From contig NC_061455.1 of the NCBI RefSeq assembly GCF_022581195.2, forward strand, positions 4,088,120 to 4,152,119: a stretch of 64,000 bases of DNA, in the 5' to 3' direction. The DNA comes from Helicoverpa zea. Taxonomy: Eukaryota > Arthropoda > Insecta > Lepidoptera > Noctuidae. Of the stretch, positions 40,513-53,100 are shown piece after piece; the first letter of the stretch is position 1; every line of letters starts with the position of its first letter. Position numbers and translations under genes: made by a program. The notes under the pieces are model-generated. The model did no database searches. It saw nothing but the letters and a program-made list of their open reading frames with translations, and was not told the DNA's origin.

Positions 40513-43500
40513 GTGACCCGCACTGCTTATTGCTGACCTGAATTTTATCGCTTATGACATGATGTTGCGACGTCAGCTCTCCTACGAGCCGGCTTTTGAT
40601 TACTTGCACTTTTATTGCCTCTCACTCGTCTAAGATTTGTAGCTTCGTCGTAGCTCGATGAAATCAGTTTTAGTGTTTGTTTATTCAGCGCGCCGGAGGA
40701 TAAACATAACAGTACTTATATCCCGGCGCGACGCGTATATCTAAAACAATTGAGTAGGAGGGCAGGGTTGTAGCAGCAGTAGATAGCTAACGAGCAGGAG
40801 CAAAAGGTTGCGGGCGCGCGCCGCTCCAGGCCGGATTACGGTGCTCATCCATTGCGGTCATTAAGACACATTACCCCGCCCCGCGCCCCGCCGCGCCCGC
40901 CGCCACCCGCACACACCCGCTTTTTAATTCAACTTTCCTCCTTCACCAATTTGCATGATTACTTTCGTTTTTATTGTGCTCCTCCACGGCTCCATTCTCT
41001 TAAAGTATTGGTTATTTGGATAAGCCGAGCACACTAAATAAACATGTATTTCGAATTAAATAACACTCATGCAGCTAGGGGCTGTAAAACGTATCACTGG
41101 GAAATCACTTTAGAATATCCGTTTGCGCTACGCACCAGATAAAGCTCCAGACTCTTAGGTATATCGTAATAAAATTCGTTAAGTCCTGCAAACTGACAGT
41201 TCCTTACAGCTTTCAATGCAAACTTTAAGCAATTAAGTAGCAGAACACAAGTGTTATCAATCAGTAATGAGCCGTCGTAACTCGCAGTACGTAACAACCG
41301 CCATACATCAGCGGGCAACACTAAAACGCCGAGAAACAACTATCCGAGCTACAATTTTGAAACAATTACCTCCAGCTCAATATCGTAAGATTAAGAAAGT
41401 CCACGGTCGGAATTAGGATTTGGGAGCGAATGAGGGCAAACCGTCTTAACAGCCCGACTCCACAAATTGCGGACCTTAACGAGGGCATAAAACTCGAGTC
41501 GCAGTGCCGGAGACGCCACAGATTGTACTCAGACTTAGTTCAGGATTAATGGTGTAGAAAACAGATTATCATTGGCTGGATTTCCATTAGTTGGCCCCTG
41601 CCACCGGCGCGTGAAACCTACGGAGATAGCAGCCACTCGGTGTTATTATTTTCCACATAACGGAGCAGCGCGTCTCCCAATTTAATTCTATTAGGTTCTG
41701 TCGCGTTTGAACGACAGCACAATAAAGTCGTTTGAGTGGCGACGAGTCGTACCGCGCCCGTGCCGCGTCGCTGTGTGCCCTCCCCTGATATACGCTCATT
41801 TGATTCCCGCTATTGTTTTGTTTATCAATTTTATTTTATATTGAACACATTTTTATGACATTTGTTGACTCAAATATTATTTTCGAATGATTTTCAGGAG
41901 TTAATCTACTTACAAAGATTGAGTTTCCTCATGATTGTAACTTAGATTCTTTAACATAATTTTAACTACTTACTGAGTTAAAACCCGCATTTCCTTATCA
42001 AGTAATTTTAATTTTTGGATGATCATTAAGTCTCTGACTGACACTGATTCGTAAAAATAAGGGTTATGACTCTTAGAAAAAAAGAATAAATCCTGAAAAG
42101 GAACGAATAATGAACGTTTTATTGCAGAGTACATAGCTCATTATTTTTCACGGTGATAGATACAAAATTCAAGAAGCGTAAAACATTACCTAATTATATT
42201 CAGTTCCAAACTACACGTCTCTCATTAGTTTCATAATTCATGCAACACCGGCGTAGCACAAACAACAAAGCACATAATTTCGGTTATTTCGACTACAAAA
42301 GCTCTGTAATGAAATGTCGCACCGGTTTTTCCGTTTAAAAACATTACACGTACGATGTTGCGATGTTTTAATGAATACAAATTACATTTGCAAATGTGCT
42401 TAATCCAGAAATTAGTTACACCCCCTTCGTAGCGAGGCTCGTGCTGGCTAAATACCGCTGCACCCGTTTCATATTCCGTCTGCAAGTAGTACAAATATAC
42501 CAAACAGTTAGGTATTCCGAGAACACTACTTCTAAAGTAAGGAGTTTGTTAAGGTATGGTGAGAGTTTGGGATTGCTTGAGAGTTTGGGAACAAAATAAG
42601 TGCAAAGAACAATCTTCTTAACAAAAAATACTTTAACCTATCGCATTTTGAGAAACAATGAATTGTACAAAAGGTTACATAGCTGGACTGAGTTCTTACT
42701 TTTCAATTAAACCAAAAGAAAATTCAATAAAACCCACCATTTTATAAACGATCCATTTAAGAATCGGCCAACCATAAGTTCCGTAAGGTATAAAATTGTA
42801 TAAACAGTCTATACTAAGGCTGTAGGTATAATAACCGGAATTGGGCTTCTTTACGCCTCATCTAGCGCTCGTTATGCCTCGATCGTAAATCTTCATTCCC
42901 CTCCCCCCGCGCCGCAGCTCCCTGCTCTTGATTTTCCCCACCACTCGAACCTCGGATGTACTCGTAACATATCATAATACGTTAGTGTTGACGTGATGAG
43001 TATTTAAATGCGAGGTTTATGAAGCCTCAGTGTCTCGCAGACGCCTCGAATACGTAATGTCAACTAAGTAATTGTAGGCGGGTCATGTTTTGCTCTAGGT
43101 TTAGAATTTTAAACAGACTTTGAATAAGAGGTTCTCAATTCTAGGGATTGATACATACTTATATTTCTTCATATCTTTGGGAATTGTGATCCAATTTCTT
43201 GTGCCACATAGCTGGTTTTCAAGTAAACAAATTTTTATTTGTTATTCTTTTCCTATCGGATCCTTTGGCAGATTGATTGCATATCTTGAATCATACCTGC
43301 CACTTAAAATGATTTCTCTTCATAAAAATCTTTTCATTATTTGACAAGGCTTGCAAAAATGTATATCTACGCTCAAAGTGAGTTAATACCTATCGCGTTG
43401 CAGAATTCACGTGCCTTATCGCAATGTGCTCTGTGATAAACAATATTCAATGCCGCTATGCACCTTTTTAGCGTTATGTAATATCATGTGCAACTACATT

Positions 43501-43673
43501 TACTTATGTTGATATTTACTTATAATTTTATATAGGAGTTTATATCTTTGGGTATATTGACTTTCAAAAAAGCGCTTGTCGAAGAAAAATAACACTAAAA
43601 ATTGATTTCTTTATGAAACAGGAAAATATTCAGTTTAAAATATTTCAAACTAGTCACGGAAAACATATCGAGC

Positions 43674-43752
43674 AGTGTATTCAACTACTAACGATTGAAT
43701 GTATTTTGTAAAGCTACGAAGTTTCGTAGCGGCGTAGCATATTGAATACACC
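43674..43752. repeat. Small inverted-repeat unit with CGTAGC core
   Basis: 'gtgtattcaac' and, reversed, 'attgaatacac' flank a centre with GCTACG and two CGTAGC copies (agctacgaagtttcgtagcg, gcgtagc). At under 80 bases it may be a miniature element. Similar CGTAGC clusters occur at about 3700-3760, 48721-48770 and 52500-52540. Confidence 0.5.
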
Positions 43753-46351
43753 ATTACAGAGCCCAGAGATCGTAGGACACTGAATACTTTTGTTTATAAA
43801 TTTTAAATATATAATTCAGGCTATATGAAAAGTAGAAAAATTGAAAAATAACTAGAGATTTTCCATGTATTGCCACATAAGTAGAGAGATTCAAAAGCCT
43901 TCAACTGGCAACTTCTTTATGAAGTCAACATATCTGCATGAGTTGAGTAGTGTTTGCAATAAATCCGTGTCGCAGTGTATTTATTTACTGCTCCCTCCCC
44001 TCCCCCCCCCCGGGCCGGGGCACCCGCCCGCCTAAGTCGCCCGCCCTACGCGATGCACGATGTAATATGTCTAGAAAGTTTATTAAACTCCCTGTATGTC
44101 ATATGATGTAAACTAGGTACTTGTTTATTCATGAGAAAGTATGTTTTATGTTGATAAGTTAAAAGGTATAAAGTGACGTGAGGCTTGTACAATAACTTGC
44201 AGGTGAAAGTGCTAAGCCTCACCGAAAAGGTAAAATTACTCGCGTTTATATTCAGAGAGGTTTTGGTAAAATTTTGTTATGTATATGAATTTACTTGGTA
44301 AAGTTGATTACGTTAACCAAGAGGAGCTAGTAGAAATATTAAAACTTAAAGACATATTCAAAATTTTGCTTATTTCATAGCTTCTAAATAACCTCAATCT
44401 CAAAACAAGAACCAAGTCTACACCAACAAACTAAAATAAATTTTCTATTCCGTACAAAATTCGTGTACATTTTCAGTTAAAGTTATATAGACGCAAAGCG
44501 TAGTGAGTGCGATATTATTCCGTAGTCAGGCGGCTTCAGGCACGGAACACAATTAACTTGTAAGATTGTCTGCGGAGGTTGCACTCGCTACCCTCGCCCT
44601 CCTCATCCATCTACCCTCCCTTCCAAACAAAACATCAATAAACTCGACCAGTCAACCGACTCTCGACCTTACTTCTAAGACCTAAAGTCTATAGTGCTTT
44701 GGCTATAAATAAGTTTTATGTGCCGCATTTATTTCGCGTAGGTATAACAGTCCAGTTACCCTTGATTGGTTGTCGTTCCTCTAATCCCGTTTTGATCCTT
44801 TCCACCCAAAACCTAACCCTCTACGTTCCTCTAACTATTGACATGCGTACCTTTACGTTTGTGTAACGTAATCATATCGACGTCGAAAAATGTAATTGCA
44901 TTTTAAGGGGAGCTGGGAGAACCTCTTTTAGTTTGCCTGGTTTTAGAATTCATGTTATGAACTTAAAATATTGATTGCGCAGTCAGCGCAAGACAATCCC
45001 TCGGAAGTGTCACAAACCTAAGTATATTAGAATTCTGGTAAAAAATTCAAATATAGCGCATCCCTTGTTTCTGCCAGTAAGCAGTAGGCAACGATACGAT
45101 AATTAGGCACAAACAATGACTTTCACACCAGATCGAGTTATCAGATAGCTGATGCAAAACACTACGTAAGGCATTGTCACCATGTCACCACCCGCACGCT
45201 GGCGCGCGACGCATCGTGAGCCTATGTGTGCATGTATTACTCGCATTACATCTCGTGTTGGTGTCGGGCAAATATTATATAGGGTTGATATGATAAGGTG
45301 CTCATGTGCGCACGTAGACTCCGGACCTCGGTGACTAAGGCGATCCTTGATAAAATAAAAAGCCATACTAATGTTTGTCACCATAAAGATAAGCATAGTG
45401 ACGCGCAGGCCCCAGTCGCGGCCACCGCACACTCGTGCTTGCGTACACACGGAACCGTGAACAAATACTATGTACCCTAATTAAACATCAAATAATAAAA
45501 ACTCGACATTGACTCTCTGATAATGACAGCGTCGACAAACACAGTGCTGTACGCACCGGCCGAAACCGACCTTTGACGTCAAAGCGGCGCAGTGATCGCG
45601 CCACACGAATATGGTTTGATTGCGTCCCAAACCGAAAGCGATTAGACCGGGCGACAGCGCGGCCGCGTTAGTCCGCGAAAGCTCCCACCAAAAGGAGCAA
45701 AGAATCGGAAAGCGATACGGCTAATCCCACTAATCGGGCAGCAATTGAAAAATAAAAATGTAGATGGCGGAATGATTCCATTTAGAGCCAAAACGATGCG
45801 ACAAAATAATAAAAAAGGTACGGGCGGAACGGAATGGGCCTGCCCCGGCGGCCGGCGGCTAATATTGAAAGCAAATCCTCGGCTAAATCCTTAAAGCGCT
45901 CGGATTCGAGCACCTGGAAACTGTGTGTTTGCACCGCGCCGAGTCCGCACCGCGCCCGCGCCGCGCCGCCGACGCAACCATAATCATTCGCAGGATTATT
46001 GTATACTTTCCGGCTAATATCACAGATTTTCATGAATCAATTGTTGCCAATTTATTGGCATTTAGAGCTTAGGAGCAGCTTTTAAAATTTTCGGCGCTTT
46101 TATTTTTCTAATGAGGCTTTTATAACAGCACGACAGGTCAAGAGTTAGGTATATCTCTTAGGTTTTCTGTTTTATTTATTCCACATATAGGTGTTTAGGA
46201 GAAGGAAAAATAACCGTGGTTTAAAAAATTAAGGACCTTTTCTTTTTTGATCTAAGAATGCCAAATTTTCTAAGACTCCAGGTTTCTTCGCCTACACTTT
46301 AGGTATTTAATTTTTTACCAAGTATACACGCTGGGAGGCTGGTAGGGCCGC

Positions 46352-46365
46352 GTTGCCATGACAAC
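46352..46365. promoter_or_regulatory. Perfect RFX X-box GTTGCCATGACAAC
   Basis: This matches the RFX consensus exactly in both half-sites. A TATA-like TATAAAA lies 43 bases downstream at 46408-46414 on the plus strand. No ciliary or other gene is recognisable immediately downstream, so the function is open. Confidence 0.5.
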
Positions 46366-47970
46366 GCAATCTGTCTCGTACGCTGGCAGGCGTCGTCAGA
46401 GCGCCGCTATAAAATAGCTTACAGTAACGTGAAATTTATTTCCATTTCTCTATAATGCACATCTTTCGGTGCAACATTTTAAACGCGACTTTATCGTGTC
46501 GCATTCGTGAGACCTAGTTTCGTTCGAACATTTTTATTTTACCCTGTATTGTTATAAAATTGACTTTGAATAATTTTCAGACGGCTTTAGAGAAAGATTT
46601 ATTGAATTTCTTGGGTGTATTTTTGCAAAGTAAGTACGTGTTTTCGATTGAAAGTTTTCTAGTACCTACTGGTTTTAGTTTAGCCTAGGTGTCGACAACG
46701 TGCGAAGTGGTGTCATCAAATCGTTTCGTACAACGGTCATGTACCAAATATGATGCTAATTATGATAATTTGTTTGTTAATTAACTGATTAATTAAATTA
46801 TTTCACTGAATATATTAGAATTAATTGTATCACTATGGAGTGATTTCACAAATCAGATTCATAATACTTTTATTGGTTTCTCGAGTGTAGGATCGCGTCC
46901 ATTAATATAAGCCTTAATTTATTACAACTAAGTAGTCATAAGTGAAAGATAATTTAGATAACTAGTATGATAAATCGAGTAACATCAGCTGGTAGATTTA
47001 GGATCCCACTACCGGTTGATAGATTGTCAATGCGTAACAGATATAAGTAATGTGGTATGAGTCCAAAAATATAACTCTCTAGCGCCTTGTAGTGGCCCCG
47101 TATGAATCAAACGCAAATAATAACAACCCGCATTAGTTTGAAGAATGTGTTAATGTTCTGTAATCAAAATAGATAAAAAAAAAAAAACATAAATCAGTAT
47201 AAAGTTGAAGAAAGCAGCACATACGTACTCAGACATGAAAAAGTCACTCAAACTGATGCACTATTCCAGTTTTGGCTTCACTAAAATCACTCGATTTCTG
47301 ATCTATACACTTATGTATTTATTGACATTTGAGGTACCTACTAAAACATTATAATCCTGGAGAGTAACATTACTTTAAACGGTTCCTATCAACAAATACC
47401 TGAAAATGTAAAAAGTTAAACTAACAATTGTTAAATTTCAGAACTTGACTTGGTGGAACAGAACTTTAGCCTATTTATTGTCAACAACAAAAAAAACACT
47501 CCACGTATTTTGGCACCTCAAGAAAATAACATCTACAGGCTATATTCTCTGTGGATAACTACATAAACTACTCATTTTCCGAGAAGATGAGATGAAGGCG
47601 AGGTCATTCAACTGTACACCAATATCATCTCGTTTCGGAAACCAATCCGCGTGATATGTGTTCGTATCAGTAATATTTTCTCTAACAACGCTCCGTCATA
47701 ATGGGTTTGATCTGTAGATGAGAGGTTTCATAAGGTAGTTTGACAAAGGCATGTATTGGCAAAAATAGTAGTTATTATGGATACGATTATACCCTTCAAA
47801 TTATAGTTATGACTTTAGTGTATGAAAATAATGTGGAATGTAAAATATGGAATATACTCTTCTGAACGTGGAAAAACTAAAAAACCTTTTTTAAGCCTAA
47901 GAAGTTTCACGAAAAGTATCTAGAATATATTCAGGACCTCATCCTATTCGTACATACTTACCTACTGCTC

Positions 47971-48066
47971 TAATATGTTCGTGAATGAGTTGGGTATGCC
48001 GCTAATATGTTCGTGAATGAGTTGGGTATGCCGCTAATATGTTCGTGAATGAGTTGGGTATGCCGC
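47971..48066. repeat. Three perfect copies of a 32-bp unit
   Basis: The unit TAATATGTTCGTGAATGAGT-TGGGTATGCCGC occurs three times with no mismatch (starts 47971, 48003, 48035). Perfect identity implies a recent duplication or replication slippage. An open frame through it is periodic and not a gene. Confidence 0.95.
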
Positions 48067-49915
48067 TAATAATTATTAAAACCAAAAAGTACTCAGTGAT
48101 ATCTTTTATTATGACTAGAGGTTTTTTTAAGTTACAAAACAACCGGTATTCTCTTAATTGTTACAAAATAACTTTAACAAACTATTCGTGTTCGCAGATA
48201 TTTTGTTCTGATATGTATAAAATGAAAACCTCGAATTCCACATCAATTATTATTTAAAGTCAAATCTATATATTTACATTATTTATTTCCATAATTTAGT
48301 GTTTCCTTCACTGTAAGGTAGGCACACGGAAGTAGGATATACTAATTCGTGTAATAAACTAAACATTATAGCTAGTGAATGTTTACATCTAAATAGTTAC
48401 AATATTTTACAATTATTACATCCATAAACGGTGTTAAGTTATAAATATTTAATAAATATTGAGATCCTGGTTACGTTAATCTCATTGTGTAAGCAGTTAT
48501 TTCTAGCAATGGATGTTAGTCAAACATAACTTTGGTTACTATACATATGATAGCTACGTCGGCTACGACTACACGCACTTTTTCAATATTCGACAGTCGT
48601 GAAATACTGTTGTATTATTGAACTATTTATGTGAAGTCCTTATAGCAATTAATAAAACACATAAACTATAAACATTATTGGATTTGAAATAGAAATATAC
48701 ATGGGAGATCTAAAAAAGTAACGTCGTAGCCTCGCGTAGCATTCGTCGTAGCAGGCGTAGCGCGTAGTAACTTTGAGAAATATTTACATTACTTGACAAA
48801 AGTGTTTTGAGTAATTTTAACTTGAACTTTATTCCAAACTGGAAGTAATAATATTGTCTAGACACAATTAAACTGAGTCAGACTATTTCAGATATTAGCC
48901 GTTCAGACAAACGGGTACGACAAAATTAATTTGTAAAGACCTGATTGGTTTAGGAGTAAACTGTCAAAGTTTCTATGGGTTTGCAAATGCATATTAAGAT
49001 TTTACATCTACATTTAACAGAACAATCGATAAGGTACTGTAGAAAAGTACTTCAATGTTTGCTAGTTAATCCAATATACTTTTGAGACGATTTTTCATGC
49101 ATGCCATTTATTTATTAAAAAGTTTTTGACAATAATGTTTTCAAAATGTACTCAAATTACAATTTAGTATCATATTACCCTATATTTACATTATTAAGGT
49201 TTACTTAAAACAAAATTGTTGCAGTACGTACTTACAAAAAAGTATACAATTTATTGTACTTGTAGAACAACAACCTGTATATTAATGTCTGAATGAGAAT
49301 TTAGTACAATCTTCATCAAGTTTTAATAAGTAGGAAGGTATTATGAGTGGTAATAAATTAAGGATTGTTGATAGTGCAGACTTGTCCAAGAGTTAATTTC
49401 TAGATATACTTCACATGCAAGTATTGAATGCGACATTTATTGCATTGTTAAGTGAAGAGTCTGAGCTAACAAGTTCATGTCTCCGCCAACATAAGTAAAA
49501 CATTTGGAACAACAACGATTAAGATACATTTCCGAGCCACGCATCTGCCGCAAGCAACTGCAATCGGCCACATGCGTCGAACCTGTAAGTAATCAAAGTA
49601 TGCGAATGCACTGCGGGCGCAGCCAAATTATATATGACGTCCATTTTGTTACTACTTGAGCTGCATGCTACTGAAGCGTGCGTCTGTAACATATCTCGGA
49701 AATGTACCTTTACTTATGGCTGCTGTATAACGATTTCCAATGTTCGTTATTTGTTTTCAAATAAATTATCATGTTATATACAATGTTCAATATTAAGCTA
49801 AACACTTACATTACATTATCTAGGTATATTATAAGCTGTAAAAATTGCACACATCGCTTTGGTATACATACATAACTACATATTTACAGTAACTTTAGAA
49901 CGACATCGTTAAGTT

Positions 49916-49921
49916 TTTATT
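49916..49921 (-). promoter_or_regulatory. Poly(A) signal AATAAA, candidate for Pitx
   Basis: A minus-strand AATAAA (gggcaataaaaactta) lies about 207 bases after the Pitx stop codon. The 3' UTR between them is GC-rich close to the stop and AT-rich at the signal. Confidence 0.5.
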
Positions 49922-50127
49922 GCCCGGAGTTAGGTAAGTTTGTTGCATGCACGTGGATGCACAGAGAGTGCTGCACGGTCGCACGGTCGCACGCGAGCTC
50001 AGTCGAACCAGTCCCACAGGTGGCGGTAGAGCGGGTGCGGCGCGTGGTGCGGCGCGGGCAGCGGCGGCGACTAGGAGGCGCGCGCCAGCTGCGGCGCGTC
50101 GCGCTCGTCGCGCCCGCGCGCCTCCTC

Positions 50128-53100
50128 TCAGAGCCGCTCCGCCACGCCGCCCGCGTACTGGCACGCGGCCAGCGGCGCCGACCCCGCGCGCGCCACCGGC
50201 GACACGCCGCCGTACCCGCCGCCGAACCCCGACGAGTGCTGCTTCGCCTTCAGCCGCAGCGACGCGATCGACGACGACATGGCGGCGCACGGCTCCGCGC
50301 GGTACATGCTGTACGGGTTCGGCGGCGTGTAGGGGCACGGCGCCACGCCGCCGCCCACGCCGCCCGAGCCGGTCACGCCGCCCATGCCGCCGCCGCCCAC
50401 GCCGCCCATCGACGTTGCCGTGTTGAAGCAGTTCACCGAGCCCTGGTGGTGGCTGGCGGGCACCACGGAGCCCAGCGGGTTCACCGGCCACGGGAAGCTC
50501 TTGGTGCCGAGCGGACTGGGCACCTTGGCCGCCCAGTTGTTGTACGGGTAGGACGAGTATAACGCGTCCGTGTCAGGGAAGGGCTGCATCAGACCGTTGA
50601 ATTGTGTACTAAAGCCATTCTTGAAGTCTGCGGCGGCGGCTGCTGCAGCATTCATAGCGTTTCTTTCCCTTTTCCGCCATTTCGCTCTCCGATTTTTAAA
50701 CCACACCTGTAAGAAAAGGATGCATTAGAATTGAGTTACCTTAGGTATACCTACTTACAATTGACAAAAATACTGATATTTGTACGACATATTAGACTGT
50801 TATGTATGTAAGATTTGATGATGTTTCTAATTTTAATGTTAATAGTAAGATTCCGAAAGTCTTTTACACTGTTTTCTAAACTTTCAAGCAGTGCAACCTT
50901 TTTGTAATTTATAGGAGACAGGTAAATTGGGTGTCCGGCATTTTCATGGCAAATCTACAAGTTTTAACGAGATTCAGAATGTGGACGCGACTTGCGTTGC
51001 GTAGTTATCAACTTTACTCATTACAAAGTTGACAGAGCGTCGTGGCTGTGGCTGTGGCGTGTATTCGAGCCACGTAGCGGAGGCGAGCCCCGCCCGGGCA
51101 GCGCCTGCCGCAGCCAACGACCCGTCTAATTGCGGCCGCGAAATGAAGATAAACGAGCGTCGCGATTGGGCGGGACGGGGCCGCTCGCCGCGACTTGATC
51201 GAGCCGCAATAAATGAGCGGCCGCTGGGCAGCACACAGCCACCACCGTGCTGCTGAGGGTGGAGTGCTGCGAGCGCGTGATAAGTCGCCGTGAGCGCAAA
51301 TAACGCGCGCGCTGATGTATGGCGCGCGTCCGTCACGCGGCGATCGATCGCGCCGACGACACCTCCGCGATAAATTGCGCAATCCACGTAGCGACTGCAA
51401 TAAATATTGTGCCGCCGGCGGTATTTGTCTCACTCACTGTGGCGGGTTCACCCAGCCGAAACGGTAAATAATACCCTCTTTCCTCGGTTAAGTGAACATA
51501 AACGGTCGTTTCCACCCCATATACAATCGTTTATTTTTCGAAACATAAATTTCACAAATTCGCATGAGCGCATGTTTCGTACACAGGCTGACACAGGTAA
51601 ACCGCGCTTTACCTACTATCTAAATTCGCACGCATGTGAAGCTACAAAGATTTGTTACGCCATACTTTTGTTACTTTCAAATAGATTTCATATTAATGAC
51701 AATCGAAACAACCAATATGTGGGCACTTCCATAACCAAAACAAAAAGCTTTGCACATCCGCTATTTCCCATTCAGACCGCGAAACAAACGGGTGAAAATA
51801 ACTCCACAGAAACATCGAGGGTGTTCAATAATGACGTTGGAATGATATTTATTTAGGTGCACATATGTGGAAATAATTTCCATTATTTGAATAGCGGCGG
51901 ACGGCGAGCGCGGCGCGGCGGGGCGCTGGGGCTCGGAGGAGGGTCGCGATATTGCGACGCGGGGCTAATCCTTTAAATATATTATTGCAGAATGGTGACC
52001 GTCCCGCGCCCTCCGTCACCCGCCAAGGAGACACCCCGACACTTTTTAATGCTTCCGAAATCGATACTAATGCGTGTTCGCTTTAATTTATTCCGTGTGA
52101 TGCTTGTTTGTCGCATTTAGAGGGTTAACACCTTCACGAGAATGTTAGATTGTGACCAATTCTATTTGACTTCAACTTACTAGACACGTTTCTACCTATT
52201 TATAAGTACCACCTAAATATGGAGTAACTAATAATAAGTACAGAATCTGCATATGGGCTGAAAAATTGTGTAATATTTTCATCAGATTGGCAAACTTGCC
52301 ACGATATCGGAAAGCGCAATGATGAACTGCTGTCAGCCGCGACGTCCAGCGGCCAGTGTGACGGTAGATGTCTGGGTTATCAAGTTATCATGCCGGAGCG
52401 CATGTACAGCAAGATTAATGCGAACTGCCGCACGCCCGAATACCTACTGACACATGCCTTCAACGAGCGAAGCATATTATTTGCTACGAAATTATAATGC
52501 TACAATTAAGTTGCTACGGAGGCTACGAAGGACCGTAGAACTTTAGCTTTAAGGTCCGTATTCATTGAAAACCATTCAGTCATTGTAATGGTAGGTTTAA
52601 GCCCACTCACTTCTACCAAAACCCATGCGAGTTAGCCATATCAACGGCACTATAAACCAAATTCCAAGTGCTAATCTAAAAAATAGAGGTATAGCTATGT
52701 TGAATTTTAATTAATTTACTGGGGTATTCTAAGACAGACAATCTACTTATAATAAGCGAACCTCAAGACGTGAAATTAGCACGTAACGAATAAATTGAGG
52801 CCTTTCTAAATTCATTAGTTTAGCAGTGATGAATGATAGGACACCCCACCACCAATAATGAAGTTATTTTACGGTCAGCAGAACCACAGGGTCGCTAAAT
52901 TGCCTTAAATTTAAATTAAACTGGAATCACAGTTTTATTAGTGTCATCAATCAAACTACGGTTTATCCGAGCGGATGGCCATAGTTTACGGATATTGGAT
53001 TATAGTTCTTATAACGTAAGCAAGTGGAACTATTATTGCTAGTGCGATTTGGTCCGAGAGTATTCCAAAGTCAAATAAACACGCGCTCGCATAAATGGAT

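Larger units (their letters stand above)
35956..49895. other. Intergenic region between prosaposin and Pitx, no gene recognised
   Basis: About 14 kb alternate between AT-rich DNA and short CpG-rich patches (about 37400-37650, 38080-38200, 40430-40520, 40690-40920, 45540-45990). Frames up to about 130 codons exist, but none has a domain, homologous splice-site pairs or plausible codon structure. CpG-rich patches beside a developmental homeobox gene could be distal enhancers or start sites of non-coding RNAs. Motif hits are listed separately. Confidence 0.55.

Noticed and set aside
49947..50562. Long open frames on the plus strand and the second minus frame over the Pitx C-terminal exon
   Set aside because: They are by-products of very high GC content; the Pitx frame has the homeodomain tail and OAR motif.
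51407..51856. 149-codon plus-strand frame upstream of the Pitx C-terminal exon
   Set aside because: No recognised domain; it crosses a CpG-rich to AT-rich transition and has no clear start context.
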